Positions 28,111 through 37,684 of a DNA stretch of 64,000 nt are shown piece by piece. The position numbers and the translations under genes were made by a program. Origin of the DNA: Opitutales bacterium (GTDB lineage Bacteria > Verrucomicrobiota > Verrucomicrobiia > Opitutales > UBA2987). The first letter of the stretch is position 1. Every line of letters begins with the position of its first letter. The notes beneath the pieces were generated by a model, which was given only the letters and a program-made list of their open reading frames with translations, did not search any database and was not told where the DNA came from. The stretch covers positions 124,001 to 188,000 of the forward strand of contig JAJFLU010000053.1 in the NCBI GenBank assembly GCA_021772515.1, read 5' to 3'.

Positions 28111-28210
28111 AATCTTCCTCTTGCTCGTTCTCGTCGTCTTTCTCGAATACCGTGTAACAAGTTGTATTTAGTGAGTTATGGGAGGAAGAGGAAGACGATG
28201 AGGAAGATTT
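28111..28210. repeat. Imperfect inverted repeat, pyrimidine- then purine-rich
   Basis: AATCTTCCTC...TCGTCGTCTT at 28111-28140 faces GAAGACGATGAGGAAGATT at 28191-28209 across a spacer of about 50 bases. A related GAAGACGTTGAGGAAGAGG stretch occurs near 62808-62830, so this is a dispersed family. It fills the ilvC-hemC gap. It may form a cruciform or RNA hairpin, but there is no T run. Confidence 0.5.
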
Positions 28211-28226
28211 TTATACCCTTAAGTTA

Positions 28227-29084
28227 ATGCTAAATACAATAACGGTGGCGACCCGAAAGAGCCCTCTTGCTTTGGCCCAAACCGAACTTACGCGACTCTA
28301 TCTGGAGCAGAAGCTGCCGGGGTGCGAATTTCCGGTTATGCCGATGGTAACTACCGGGGACCGGAAGCGGCAATGGTCACTGGAAAAGGAGGGCGGCAAG
28401 GGGTTATTCACCAAGGAACTGGAGGTCGCGCTTTTGGAGGGCCGTTGCGATCTGGCGGTTCATAGCGCCAAAGATTTGCCCACGAGTCTGGAGGATGGCC
28501 TCGCCATTGCTGGATATTTACCGCGTGAAGTGGTCAATGATGTTTTGGTGACAAAAAAGGATTGCGATTGCCCGGCTTTCATCGCGACGGGCAGCCCACG
28601 GCGTCGCGCCCAGGCGAAAGCGCTGTTTCCTAAAGCCGTTTGGGGTGAAATTCGCGGAAATGTGGATACCCGGCTGAACAAGGTAAGTCGTGGCGATGCC
28701 GATGCGACCATCCTGGCGGCGGCTGGATTGAAGCGGCTTGGCTTCGATAGTTGGCCGGGGGTGGATTTCAGGCCATTCGATGTGCGCCAAATGGTTCCCG
28801 CCGCTGGACAGGGGGCGGTCGCTCTGGAATGTCGCTCGGAGGATGTGGAGAAGTTTGCTCCCTTGCTGGATAAAGATACGGGGAAAGCCGTTATGCTTGA
28901 GAGGCGTTTTTTGGGACTTTTGGGGGGAGGTTGCCACAATTCCTATGCGGTTCACTTTTGCGAAAATCAACTTCTTGTGTTCGTAGAAGAAAGCGGTTTT
29001 AGCGAATACGATTTAGCAGGTCTCGATGATGGATCGGTAATGGAAAAGATCGAGGAAATTGCCCGAAAGTTCATAAAGAAATGA
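28227..29084 (+). CDS. hemC: Porphobilinogen deaminase
   Basis: Polymerises four porphobilinogens into hydroxymethylbilane in heme synthesis. The family start TVATRKSPLALAQTE, GGKGLFTKELEVALLEG, AVHSAKDLPT and the cofactor Cys236 in GGGCHNSYAV are present. At 285 residues it is somewhat shorter than the usual 305-315, because the C-terminal domain is trimmed. The stop overlaps the hemD start by four bases, so the pair is translationally coupled. Confidence 0.95.
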   Translation: MLNTITVATRKSPLALAQTELTRLYLEQKLPGCEFPVMPMVTTGDRKRQWSLEKEGGKGLFTKELEVALLEGRCDLAVHSAKDLPTSLEDGLAIAGYLPREVVNDVLVTKKDCDCPAFIATGSPRRRAQAKALFPKAVWGEIRGNVDTRLNKVSRGDADATILAAAGLKRLGFDSWPGVDFRPFDVRQMVPAAGQGAVALECRSEDVEKFAPLLDKDTGKAVMLERRFLGLLGGGCHNSYAVHFCENQLLVFVEESGFSEYDLAGLDDGSVMEKIEEIARKFIKK

Positions 29085-29899
29085 CGGAGCGTAATAAGAA
29101 AACGGAGAGTAAGCTGAAAAATAAAAAACCGCTTGCGGGGAGAAGGATTGTCGTTACTCGAAGCCCGGAGCAGGCCACCGAATTAAGTCTTAAGCTCAAG
29201 CAATTCGGCTCTGATTCTCTGGAAATTCCATTGATTAAAATTGAACCCTATGTCGACCCACTAACGGCTGCGGATGTATTCGCGGAGATTGCCAGATACG
29301 AATGGCTGGTTTTTACCAGTGCCAATGGGGTTAAGTATTTTTTCCGGCAATTTTTTAAGCAATTTGAGGATATTCGGTCCATTGGGCTGTTGCGCATAGC
29401 GGCAGTTGGCAAAGGCACGGCTGATGCCATTGGAGCCTATCGACTTAAAGTTGATGTTATTCCCGAAGTGGCAACTTCAGAGGCATTGGCCGATACTCTG
29501 TGTCAGAAAGAAAGCCTGGATAATTTGAAAATTCTAGTCATAACCGGAAATCTTAATCGCGATGTTTTGGAGAAAAAATTGCAGGAGGCGGCTGCCATTG
29601 TAGATAGGTTTCAAGTTTACCAAACGTTAAAAACCGATCTGAGTGGGCATGCTGTTGCAGGGTCTTTTCGCCAAAAAGGTGCGGATGCAGTAACTTTTAC
29701 AAGCCCATCTACGGTGAAGTCATTTTTAGATCAAGCGGCTCAACTTCAACCCGAAAAAGGAGCCCGGAAACCATTGACGTGCAGTATCGGTCCGGTTACT
29801 TCGGAATCCATGCGTAAGATCGGAATGCCGGTAGATATCGAAGCTGCCGAGCATACGCTTGATGGAATGGTGCAGGCGTTGGTTAAAAAATTCTCCTAA
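29081..29899 (+). CDS. hemD: Uroporphyrinogen-III synthase
   Basis: Closes and inverts ring D of hydroxymethylbilane. Sequence conservation in this family is low, but the N-terminal GRRIVVTRSPEQA, the hinge YEWLVFTSANGVKYFF, and the second domain ADAVTFTSPSTVKSF and SIGPVTSESMRKIGM follow the family order. It starts in the ATGA overlap with hemC, and its place after hemC strengthens the call. A Lys-rich leader of about 20 residues precedes the fold. Confidence 0.92.
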   Translation: MTERNKKTESKLKNKKPLAGRRIVVTRSPEQATELSLKLKQFGSDSLEIPLIKIEPYVDPLTAADVFAEIARYEWLVFTSANGVKYFFRQFFKQFEDIRSIGLLRIAAVGKGTADAIGAYRLKVDVIPEVATSEALADTLCQKESLDNLKILVITGNLNRDVLEKKLQEAAAIVDRFQVYQTLKTDLSGHAVAGSFRQKGADAVTFTSPSTVKSFLDQAAQLQPEKGARKPLTCSIGPVTSESMRKIGMPVDIEAAEHTLDGMVQALVKKFS

Positions 29900-29925
29900 C
29901 TAACGCATATATTATCCAGTTCAAA

Positions 29926-30576
29926 ATGTGCGAGAATGTTAAAGTTAAAGTCTGCGGTATAACCCGTAAGGAGGATGCTGAGGCGGCTTTGGATTTGGGA
30001 GCGGAGGCCATCGGAATCAATTTTTATCAGCCATCACCACGATTCGTTAGTTATGATAGAGCGAAGGAATTATTGCAGGCGATTCCCGTGGGTAAGCGGG
30101 TAATGGTAAGTGTAAGCCCGACTCATAAAGAATTAGAGCAATGTCTCGAAATGGGATTCGATATTTTCCAGATCCATTTTCCGCTTTCGACCCCTGATTC
30201 CACGATAATCGAGTGGGGCAGGGTAGTTGGAATGGCTCGCCTTTGGCTGGCACCCCGTATGCCGAAAGGCAAAGGCGATATTTTCCCCGAAAGGCTGTTG
30301 GGGTTGGCGAAAACTTATCTAATCGACGCGCCGTCCGACAAACTGTACGGTGGAACCGGTAAAACCGGTAATTGGGAAGCTTTTGGTATATTGCAAAAAA
30401 GGTATCCTGAGAAAAACTGGATATTGGCCGGCGGGTTAAACCCCGAAAACATAGCCCTAGCAGTTCGCACTAGCGAAACCCGTTATGCCGACATCAACAG
30501 CGGAGTAGAATCCACCCCCGGAATAAAAAGCACAGAAAAACTAACTACGCTGTTCAAAAACCTGAGAAGTTCTTAG
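29926..30576 (+). CDS. trpF: Phosphoribosylanthranilate isomerase
   Basis: Catalyses the third step of tryptophan synthesis. TIM-barrel motifs are present: KVKVCGITRKEDAE with the catalytic Cys, GINFYQPSPRFVS, then YLIDAP, ILAGGLNPENI and ADINSGVESTPGIKS. The length of 216 is normal. The usual 'DxAxxGG' region appears as IDAPSDKLYGGTGKTGNW. No other trp genes are in the window. It lies 26 bases after hemD on the same strand and may be co-transcribed with it. Confidence 0.93.
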   Translation: MCENVKVKVCGITRKEDAEAALDLGAEAIGINFYQPSPRFVSYDRAKELLQAIPVGKRVMVSVSPTHKELEQCLEMGFDIFQIHFPLSTPDSTIIEWGRVVGMARLWLAPRMPKGKGDIFPERLLGLAKTYLIDAPSDKLYGGTGKTGNWEAFGILQKRYPEKNWILAGGLNPENIALAVRTSETRYADINSGVESTPGIKSTEKLTTLFKNLRSS

Positions 30577-31031
30577 CCGCAACACGCATATTGTTCCTCG
30601 CGGGTAGGCATATACCTCGATTGCAGAGTATTCGGGTGAGGTCAAGGTTTACAGGAATAGTTGTGCAGCAGTATAAGGGTTACTACTGGTTACACGGATT
30701 GTAACAGTAAATGAAGGAAAATTGAATTTTCCTCTTAGTTAGCGTTGTAGCTGGAAAAATTTGCTGAAAATTTGCGTATTAAAGAAAAAAGTAGTTAATC
30801 TATTGATAGGGAGTTACTTAAATCAGAAATATTTTTTTTAAAATATATCGATTGAGGGCTTGCAATTCAGAACACAAACGGTATATTACCTTTCAGTGTT
30901 GGTACGCTCGCTTTACTCCGACAAAGATACAAGCGTTTTTTTCCTCTGCTGACGCTATGTTTTAATACATACCTCAATTTGAGAATAATATGTTACAACA
31001 AAATAAACACATACCATGGGAGAATAATAAT
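30577..31031. other. AT-rich intergenic stretch
   Basis: No gene seen. The sequence becomes visibly richer in A and T from about 30720 to the lipoprotein start. No repeat or clear terminator was recognised. Confidence 0.5.
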
Positions 31032-31367
31032 ATGCGCAAAAATTTGTACATTCCAACAATGACCTGCCTAATTAGTTTATTGCTAATAGGGTGCGCCACG
31101 GAAAGATTCGGAAGACAGACACCATTAACAGACTATGAGATAGCGCATTACAGTTGTGAGGATATCGATTTGGAGATTGCCAAAGTAGATGGTTTTATTA
31201 AAGAGGTTACAGGTGCAAAACAGAAATTTAAAAGTACTGATGTGTGGGCTTTTTTAGGCGATTTTGGAATCGGAAATTCGATGGAATATTCTTCTGCTGT
31301 CGAATCTGCTACTGAAAGATTGGATGATTTGCATAAGCTAAAAATCGATAAAAAGTGTGGTGAATAA
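31032..31367 (+). CDS. Small hypothetical lipoprotein
   Basis: 111 residues from the ATG at 31032, which has GGGAGAATAATA just upstream as a plausible ribosome binding site. The N terminus is a lipoprotein signal (MRKNLYIPTMTCLISLLLIG, then Cys). The mature part has a tyrosine/aspartate patch (LTDYEIAHYSCEDIDLEI) and a C-terminal helix that ends KLKIDKKCGE, with two further Cys that could pair. I do not recognise the family. Codon use is more AT-rich than the neighbours, as is the flanking DNA, hinting at recent acquisition (inference). Confidence 0.6.
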   Translation: MRKNLYIPTMTCLISLLLIGCATERFGRQTPLTDYEIAHYSCEDIDLEIAKVDGFIKEVTGAKQKFKSTDVWAFLGDFGIGNSMEYSSAVESATERLDDLHKLKIDKKCGE

Positions 31368-31517
31368 TGCTACTCTCCGCTGCAAGCACCGGGGTATGAT
31401 CAAGTTCAAAATTATTAACTTTGTCGCAAGTTAGTTCGGTAATTCCTTCATTTCGATTATTCTTGTTTATCTATCCAGAAATTATTGATTAAATTCCCTC
31501 TGGAATACTATTTGTAA

Positions 31518-31838
31518 TTATGGTAGCTTGATTTGGTTTTTTTCGGGATTTTGGTGGGGTTGGTAGAATGTGGCGGTGCTGCCTATTGTTCCTATCAGGG
31601 CGCTTTGGGTGGCGGTTTCTGTTTGCTGGGCGAGGAGCTTTCTTTCGTTGGCTTTTCCGGGGATTTTTACTTTGACTAATTCCTCCCTTTCGAGGGCCGC
31701 TTTCAGCTCTTTGAGGCAGCTTTCGGTGAGGCCGTTTTTTCCGATTGCCGCTTTCGGCTTCAGCTTCATGGCGAGGCCCCGGAGGTATTTTTTCTGGGCG
31801 CTCGTCAATGGAATGGCGGTGGTGGGTGAGTTGGGCAT
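31518..31838 (-). CDS. YhbY/CRM-domain RNA-binding protein
   Basis: 106 residues. The CRM domain covers about residues 12-95: LTSAQKKYLRGLAMKLKPKA, then IGKNGLTESCLKELKAALE, ELVKVKI, and IGTIGSTATFYQ. YhbY-type proteins associate with pre-50S ribosomal particles. A short basic tail rich in Gln/Asn/Lys extends past the fold. It follows alaS with three bases between them, so it is probably the last gene of that transcript. Confidence 0.9.
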   Translation of the reverse strand: MPNSPTTAIPLTSAQKKYLRGLAMKLKPKAAIGKNGLTESCLKELKAALEREELVKVKIPGKANERKLLAQQTETATQSALIGTIGSTATFYQPHQNPEKNQIKLP

Positions 31839-31841
31839 GCG

Positions 31842-34511
31842 CTAATTATTGAGGAGTGATTGGAGGGCTTCTTCGAGGGCTGCTGTGTCGTTTCCGCCAC
31901 CCATTGCGAAGTCGGGTTTTCCGCCTCCTTTACCGCCGAGTTTTTGTGAAAGATCGCGGATGATTTCTCCGGCTTTGTGGCCTTCGCGGATTGCTTCCTG
32001 GGAGCAGAGGGCGAGGACCGTTACGCGCTCACCGATGATTGCTCCAAGAACGATTACTCCAGGGCCGGTTTTCCTGGAGATTTCGACCGCTAGTTTCCGC
32101 AATTCTCCGGGGTTGCTGGCTTTAGCTTTGGCTGCCACCCAATTCAGGGTGCCGATTTTTTTGGCGTTTGCGGCCAAATCGTCGGCCAGGGCGGTTGTGC
32201 CTTTACTGCGGAGAATTCGGAGTTCGTCTTCCTGTGTTTTGCGCTGGTCGAGGAGAGTTGTTAGCCTTGAACCGAGTTCCGTGGGTTTGCAGGAGAGTTG
32301 ATGGGCGAGGGTGGCAAGGAGATGGAAGTTATTTTCAATCAAGGAAAACGCGCTTTCCCCGACCACCGCTTCGATGCGTCGGGTTCCGGCGGCGATGGCC
32401 GATTCGTGGACGATTTTCAGCAAACCGATTTCCCCGGCAGCCCGCACATGGGTGCCGCCGCAGAGTTCGAGAGACCAGCCCCCGATGTCCACCACGCGGA
32501 CGATTTCACCGTATTTTTCACCAAAAAATGCGATCACTTTGTCCGGTTTTTCGGCAAAAGGAATTTCGTACCAATCTATGCTGGCATTTTCCAAGAGACG
32601 TTGGTTGGCGAGTAGTTCGATCTGTTTGAGCTGATCTTTTTCTGGCGCTTCGAAATGGGCGAAATCGAACCGCAAACGGTCTTCGGCCACCAGTGAACCG
32701 GCCTGGCGGACGTGGGTTCCGAGCACTTTGCGGAGAGCCCAATGGAGAACATGGGTGGCGCTGTGGTGGCGTTGGATGGCTTTACGCCGGGGGAGATCGA
32801 CCGATAGCGCCGCCTGCTTTCCCTTCAGGTCGATTTTTTGGCCGAGATTTTCCGTCTGATGGAGGGAATGGCCCGAGTCATCGCGGATTGTGTCGAGAAT
32901 ACGGATTGATTGGCCCTCGATTTCGGCGATCCCGATATCGCCCAATTGCCCACCCATTTCGGCGTAAAAAGGTGTTTCGGGAAAAACGAGGAAGGACTTG
33001 CCGCCGGAATCTTTCCGATCGAGCACCTCGGTTTCAAAACGGGTCAGGTTTTCTTCCTCGAAACCGACAAATTCCGTTTTTTGGATTCCTCGATCCTCCT
33101 CTGAGACTTCGATGATTGATTTTTTCTGGGCCGCCCGAGCTCTTGCGCGTTGTTTTTCCATTTCCTCGGAAAACCCTTTCAGATCGACCTCAAGATGGCG
33201 GTCGCGGGCAATTATCTGGGTGAGATCGATGGGGAAACCATAGGTATCGTAAAGTTGAAAGGCGTCCTTGCCGCTGATGACCCTGGAATTGGTCTCCGTT
33301 ATGCGGTCGAGCAGTTGCAGGCCGCGGTCGATGGTGCGTTCAAACGCCTCCTCCTCCGATGCAATGACCCGCCGGATGACCTCCCGATGTTCGATCAATT
33401 CGGGAAAGATGGCGCCGAGTTTTTCCGCAACGGGGTCGGCCAGCTTGACGAAAGAACCCGGCGGCAGGTCGATGTGGCGGGCAAAAAGGACAGCGCGTCG
33501 AAGGATTCGCCGAAGGACGTAGTTGCGGCCCTCATTTCCGGGCAGGATGCCATCGGCAATCGAGCAGGACAGCGTTCGGATGTGGTCAGCCAAAACACGA
33601 AAAGAGCAGTCCGTTTGTTCGACATCGCTCATATTGTTGGGGTCGGCAGGAACGGAATAACGGTATTTGCGGCCCGACATCTCTTCCAGGTGTTGGAAAA
33701 TATCAGTGAAAAGGTCGCTGTCGTAATTGCTGGGAGGGTTCGAAAAATCGGCGAAGTTTTTGGTTGTGGCCATGATTCCGGCGACTCGCTCGAAACCCAT
33801 GCCGGTATCCACATGCCTGGCAGATAGAGGTTTGAATGATCCATCTTCCCCGGCGTTGAATTGAATGAAAACGAGATTCCAGATTTCGATGCAGAGGGGG
33901 GATTCCCGGTTGACGAGGTTTCCACCGGTTGCCCCATCGGGGGTCAAGTCCATGTGGATTTCGCTGCAGGGGCCGCAGGGGCCGGTATCGCCCATCATCC
34001 AGAAATTGTCCTTTTTGCCGAAGGAGAGAATATGGGCGGTGGGGTCCAGCCCGCTTTTGGTCAAAACATCCGCCCAGCAGTCCCAGGCCTCCTGATCGAA
34101 ATCGGAAGGATCGCCCTCTGCGGGTTTGTAAACAGTGGCGTAAAGACGCTCCTTTGGGAAACCCCATACCTCCGTGAGGAGCTCCCAAGCCCATTCGATG
34201 GCCTCTTTTTTGAAATAATCGCCGAAAGACCAGTTACCCAGCATTTCAAAAAAAGTGTGGTGATAGGTATCCAGGCCAACATCATCGAGATCGTTGTGCT
34301 TGCCGCCCGCGCGGATGCATTTCTGGGTATCGGCCACCCTTGGGTGCACAGCGGATCGCTCGCCCAGGAAGTTGGGCACAAACTGATTCATGCCCGCGTT
34401 GGTGAATAAAAGGTTGGGCGCTGTGGGCAACAAGGATGCCGAGGGCACGATTTCGTGACCCTTTTCCTTAAAAAAGTCGAAGAACGACTGCCGGATTTCG
34501 TTTGAATTCAT
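31842..34511 (-). CDS. alaS: Alanyl-tRNA synthetase
   Basis: Full length at 889 residues. The class II catalytic domain starts with IRQSFFDFFKEKGHEIVPSA, has LLFTNAGMNQFVP and the motif with GDTGPCGPCSEI. The editing domain has HHSATHVLHWALR and the zinc-binding LCGGTHVRAAGEIG. The C-terminal oligomerisation domain ends with GKGGGKPDFAMGGGNDTA. No defect seen. Its long antisense open frames are shadows of the GC-rich codons. Confidence 0.98.
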   Translation of the reverse strand: MNSNEIRQSFFDFFKEKGHEIVPSASLLPTAPNLLFTNAGMNQFVPNFLGERSAVHPRVADTQKCIRAGGKHNDLDDVGLDTYHHTFFEMLGNWSFGDYFKKEAIEWAWELLTEVWGFPKERLYATVYKPAEGDPSDFDQEAWDCWADVLTKSGLDPTAHILSFGKKDNFWMMGDTGPCGPCSEIHMDLTPDGATGGNLVNRESPLCIEIWNLVFIQFNAGEDGSFKPLSARHVDTGMGFERVAGIMATTKNFADFSNPPSNYDSDLFTDIFQHLEEMSGRKYRYSVPADPNNMSDVEQTDCSFRVLADHIRTLSCSIADGILPGNEGRNYVLRRILRRAVLFARHIDLPPGSFVKLADPVAEKLGAIFPELIEHREVIRRVIASEEEAFERTIDRGLQLLDRITETNSRVISGKDAFQLYDTYGFPIDLTQIIARDRHLEVDLKGFSEEMEKQRARARAAQKKSIIEVSEEDRGIQKTEFVGFEEENLTRFETEVLDRKDSGGKSFLVFPETPFYAEMGGQLGDIGIAEIEGQSIRILDTIRDDSGHSLHQTENLGQKIDLKGKQAALSVDLPRRKAIQRHHSATHVLHWALRKVLGTHVRQAGSLVAEDRLRFDFAHFEAPEKDQLKQIELLANQRLLENASIDWYEIPFAEKPDKVIAFFGEKYGEIVRVVDIGGWSLELCGGTHVRAAGEIGLLKIVHESAIAAGTRRIEAVVGESAFSLIENNFHLLATLAHQLSCKPTELGSRLTTLLDQRKTQEDELRILRSKGTTALADDLAANAKKIGTLNWVAAKAKASNPGELRKLAVEISRKTGPGVIVLGAIIGERVTVLALCSQEAIREGHKAGEIIRDLSQKLGGKGGGKPDFAMGGGNDTAALEEALQSLLNN

Positions 34512-34519
34512 GGGTTGAA

Positions 34520-34580
34520 GAAGATGCTGGATACGGGATGTATTTAACCACAGATTACGCAGATTGTCGCAGATTTGAAA
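34520..34580. repeat. Dispersed repeat remnant between alaS and leuB
   Basis: Contains GATGCTGGATACGGGATG and then TTAACCACAGATTACGCAGA followed by TTGTCGCAGATTTG. Both are members of the spacer repeat types seen near 1229-1325. Non-coding. Confidence 0.55.
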
Positions 34581-34590
34581 AAGAGTTGGC

Positions 34591-35694
34591 TCATTCGAGA
34601 TGCGAGAGGATGGCTTGGGCCATTTGTTGGGTGGAGACGCTTTTGGTGTCGAAGGCTATGTCCTGGGTGCGGGTGCCTGTCGAGACGGTTTGGCGGACGG
34701 CATGTTCGATTTCGTTGGCGGCTTGGGATTTTCCGAAACTGTGGCGAAGCATGAGCGCTGCGCTGAGGATTTGAGCGCAGGGATTGGCGACTCCTTGCCC
34801 GGCGATATCGGGGGCGGTGCCACCGGCGGGTTCATAAAGTCCGAAGGGCAGGCCGTGGCTGTTTTTATCGGCGCCGAGGCTTGCGGAGGCGAGCATTCCG
34901 AGAGAGCCGCAGATGGAGGCCATCAGGTCGGAGAGGATGTCGCCGAACATGTTTTCGGTTAAAATGACATCGAATTGGCCGGGGTTGCCGGCCAGTTGCA
35001 TGGCTGCGTTGTCAACGTAGAGGTGGCTCAATTTGATATCGGGGGCCTTCTCGGAAAGATATTTGATGACCGTTTCCCGCCAGAGAACCGAAGTTGCGAG
35101 CACATTGGCTTTGTCCACTGAACAGATTTTTTTTCCACGACCACGGGCGGTCTCGATGGCTACATCGGCGATGCGTTCGATTTCCGAGGTATGGTATACC
35201 ATGGAATCCACCGCCCTTTTTTCACCGTTGTCCAAAGTGGTGGTTTCCTTGGGTTGTCCGAAATAAATGCCGCCGGTCAGTTCGCGAACGCATACCATGT
35301 CGATTCCCTGCGGAATTCGGGTAGCTTTTAACGGCGAGGCGTCCGCAAGCTCTGGGTAGAGAAGACCGGGTCTGATGTTGGCGAAAAGGGAAAACGCCTT
35401 ACGCATGGGCAAGAGGGATGCCCTCTCGGGCTGCTCCTCGGGTGGAAGATTTTCCCACTTTGGGCCGCCCACCGAGCCGAAAAGGATGGCGTCACTATGG
35501 CGGCAGGCCTCCAGCGTTGCAGTTGGCAGGGCCATGCCGTGGCGGTCGATGGCGGCGCCCCCGACATAGCATTGCTCATATTGGAGGGTAAATTGGTGTT
35601 TTTGGGCGACATGATTGAGCACGTTGAGCGCTGTTTCCATAACTTCCGGGCCAATGCCATCGCCGGGCAAGACGGTGAATTTCAGGGTATCCAT
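34591..35694 (-). CDS. leuB: 3-isopropylmalate dehydrogenase
   Basis: Third step of leucine synthesis. The start [21 protein letters not shown], the substrate motif [26 protein letters not shown] and the metal/cofactor region [15 protein letters not shown] are all in place, and the C-terminal [16 protein letters not shown] follows. Length 367 fits. leuA, leuC and leuD are absent from the window. It stands alone between alaS and a divergently oriented hydrolase gene. Confidence 0.96.
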   Translation of the reverse strand: MDTLKFTVLPGDGIGPEVMETALNVLNHVAQKHQFTLQYEQCYVGGAAIDRHGMALPTATLEACRHSDAILFGSVGGPKWENLPPEEQPERASLLPMRKAFSLFANIRPGLLYPELADASPLKATRIPQGIDMVCVRELTGGIYFGQPKETTTLDNGEKRAVDSMVYHTSEIERIADVAIETARGRGKKICSVDKANVLATSVLWRETVIKYLSEKAPDIKLSHLYVDNAAMQLAGNPGQFDVILTENMFGDILSDLMASICGSLGMLASASLGADKNSHGLPFGLYEPAGGTAPDIAGQGVANPCAQILSAALMLRHSFGKSQAANEIEHAVRQTVSTGTRTQDIAFDTKSVSTQQMAQAILSHLE

Positions 35695-35886
35695 TGTTTG
35701 ATCGATTTTTTGGGAATGGGAAGAGGAGAGAAAGGGGTAGCGGGTTTCAGTAATTGAAGGTTTTATCTACAGCTTCATTGTTGGTAATAAAATTCGGTGA
35801 TTGGAAGCAGAAAATGTCGGGCGTGGGGCCAAGGTTCGAGAAAAAACTCGTTGCCAGCGGCCTTGCGAGCGGCAATCTCCCCAACA

Positions 35887-36525
35887 ATGGAAATACAGGT
35901 TTATTCGCTACCGCCTATCGAGACCAATGCTTACCTGCTTTTGGATAAGGAATTGGGGGAGGCGGTACTTTTCGATGTCCCGTTGGATGCCTGGCAGGAA
36001 ATTGAACCGAAACTCAAAGAGGCGGGCTGCGAACTCAAGGGCGTGTATCTGACCCACGGGCATTGGGACCATATTCTTGACGTTCCGGGGTTCAACGAGC
36101 GGGGGATGCCGGTTTATGCGCATCGGGATGATGTTGATCTGATTGAAAATCCATCGAGAATGGCTTCGTTTCTTGTGCCGGGACTTACTTTGGAACCGGG
36201 CAAGGCGGACCATCTTTTGGAGGACGGCCAGGAATTGAAAATCCTGGGTGAGACCGTGGAAGTGAGGCATGTGCCTGGGCATAGCCCCGGGAGTATTCTT
36301 TTTTATTTTCCCGGATTGAAAATGGCCATTTCCGGGGACACGGTTTTTGCCGGAGGTATCGGGCGAACCGATTTTCCCGGTTGCAGCTCCGCCCAGTTGT
36401 TGGACTCGATTAAAGATAAAATATTAACTTTACCCGACGATACGATAATTTGTCCGGGACATGGTCCCACCAGTACCGTTGGGGCGGAAAAGGTGAGTAA
36501 TCCGTTTCTGCGGCGTTTGACGTAA
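35887..36525 (+). CDS. Metallo-beta-lactamase-fold hydrolase (glyoxalase II-like)
   Basis: 212 residues with the MBL metal motif THGHWDHILD, a downstream His in VPGHSPGS, the Asp of ISGDTVF and the last His in PGHGPTS. The short 'SIGRTDFPG' style GIGRTDFPGCSS stretch is typical of the YcbL/GloB-like group, which hydrolyse thioesters such as S-lactoylglutathione. The in-cell thiol here may be bacillithiol, which would make it a bacillithiol-conjugate hydrolase candidate, but that is a guess. The ATG at 35887 is preferred over an upstream in-frame start at 35797. Confidence 0.88.
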   Translation: MEIQVYSLPPIETNAYLLLDKELGEAVLFDVPLDAWQEIEPKLKEAGCELKGVYLTHGHWDHILDVPGFNERGMPVYAHRDDVDLIENPSRMASFLVPGLTLEPGKADHLLEDGQELKILGETVEVRHVPGHSPGSILFYFPGLKMAISGDTVFAGGIGRTDFPGCSSAQLLDSIKDKILTLPDDTIICPGHGPTSTVGAEKVSNPFLRRLT

Positions 36526-36544
36526 TTGCCTGGAACCCCACGAA

Positions 36545-37684
36545 ATGAGCGAGGCAGCGGATATTGTTTTCATGAAAAAGGCTCTCGGGCTGGCCCGCAA
36601 AGGGTGGGGCAGGACGCATCCCAATCCCATGGTGGGTGCGGTCATCGAGGAAGACGGGGAGGTCGTGGCGGAGGGATACCATGCCAAAGCTGGCGAGCCC
36701 CATGCCGAGATTGTCGCATTAAGAAATTTGAGCCGAAATCCCTCTGAGAAGTTGACCCTTTATTCGACTCTGGAGCCCTGCTGCACGCATGGCAAAACAC
36801 CGCCTTGCACGGAGGCCATCATCGAGTCGGGCATTCGGCGGGTGGTGGTGGGTGCAACTGATCCCAACCCCGGGCATTCGGGCAAGGGATTCGAGCAAAT
36901 GCGGCGCTCAGGAATTGAGGTGGTGGAAGGGATTCTGCAGGAGGATTGCGAGGATTTGAATCTCATTTTCAATCACTGGATTGGGCGGGGCGAACCCTTT
37001 ATCGCGGGGAAGATTGCCACGACTATCGATGGCCGTATCGCGACGCGGACGGGGAATTCGAAGTGGATCACGGGGGAGGAGGCGCGGGCCGATGTTATGT
37101 GTTGGCGGCGATTGTTTCCCGCCATTGCGGTGGGCGCGGGAACGGTTTTGGCGGACAATCCGCGACTGACAAGCCGGTTCGGCGACGAAACTTGGTGTCC
37201 GGTTCGATTTGTGTTCGACACGAGGCTACGAACGGTTCGGGAGCCACTGCCGAGACTATATTGCGATGAATTTTGCCGAGATCGGACGATTGTCGTATCG
37301 GGTGAACATGCGGATGAGGGGCGGCGAGAGGGTTTGAGCGAGGTTGGCGTGAAAAGCTGGATTTTACCGGAAAATGTCGAATCGGGGGTTTCCTTACGGG
37401 ATTTTCGGCAGAAGTGCGGAGAGAGCGGCATCGGCGGTGTGTTCTTTGAGGGCGGCGCCTCGTTGCTGAGTTCCTTACTCGATGAGCGACTACTCGATTA
37501 TCTGTATTCATACCGCGCTCCCATTCTTTTGGCCGACAAGGAGGCCAAGGCAGCTTTTCAGGGGCAGAAAACACTCGCCATCGGCGATGGATTTTGTTTG
37601 AAAAAAGTTAGGCAATCAATCTTGGGGAGAGACCAGCTCATGCGCGGCTTTGTGGTTTACCCAAAATCCGCAATCGAGAAATGA
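36545..37684 (+). CDS. ribD: Bifunctional riboflavin deaminase/reductase RibD
   Basis: Performs the deaminase and reductase steps of riboflavin synthesis. The N-terminal deaminase has the zinc motifs HAEIVAL and EPCCTHGKTPPC, plus HPNPMVGAVI. The C-terminal reductase begins near FIAGKIATTIDGRIAT and has VGAGTVLADNPRLTSR and GGVFFEGGASL. At 379 residues it is normal. The stop overlaps the rdgB start by four bases. Flavin supply is relevant to the flavin-rich NQR, but the genes are far apart and not co-transcribed. Confidence 0.95.
   Translation: MSEAADIVFMKKALGLARKGWGRTHPNPMVGAVIEEDGEVVAEGYHAKAGEPHAEIVALRNLSRNPSEKLTLYSTLEPCCTHGKTPPCTEAIIESGIRRVVVGATDPNPGHSGKGFEQMRRSGIEVVEGILQEDCEDLNLIFNHWIGRGEPFIAGKIATTIDGRIATRTGNSKWITGEEARADVMCWRRLFPAIAVGAGTVLADNPRLTSRFGDETWCPVRFVFDTRLRTVREPLPRLYCDEFCRDRTIVVSGEHADEGRREGLSEVGVKSWILPENVESGVSLRDFRQKCGESGIGGVFFEGGASLLSSLLDERLLDYLYSYRAPILLADKEAKAAFQGQKTLAIGDGFCLKKVRQSILGRDQLMRGFVVYPKSAIEK

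Noticed and set aside
33150-33827. Plus-strand frame of 225 residues inside alaS
   Set aside because: Antisense to a well conserved part of alanyl-tRNA synthetase.
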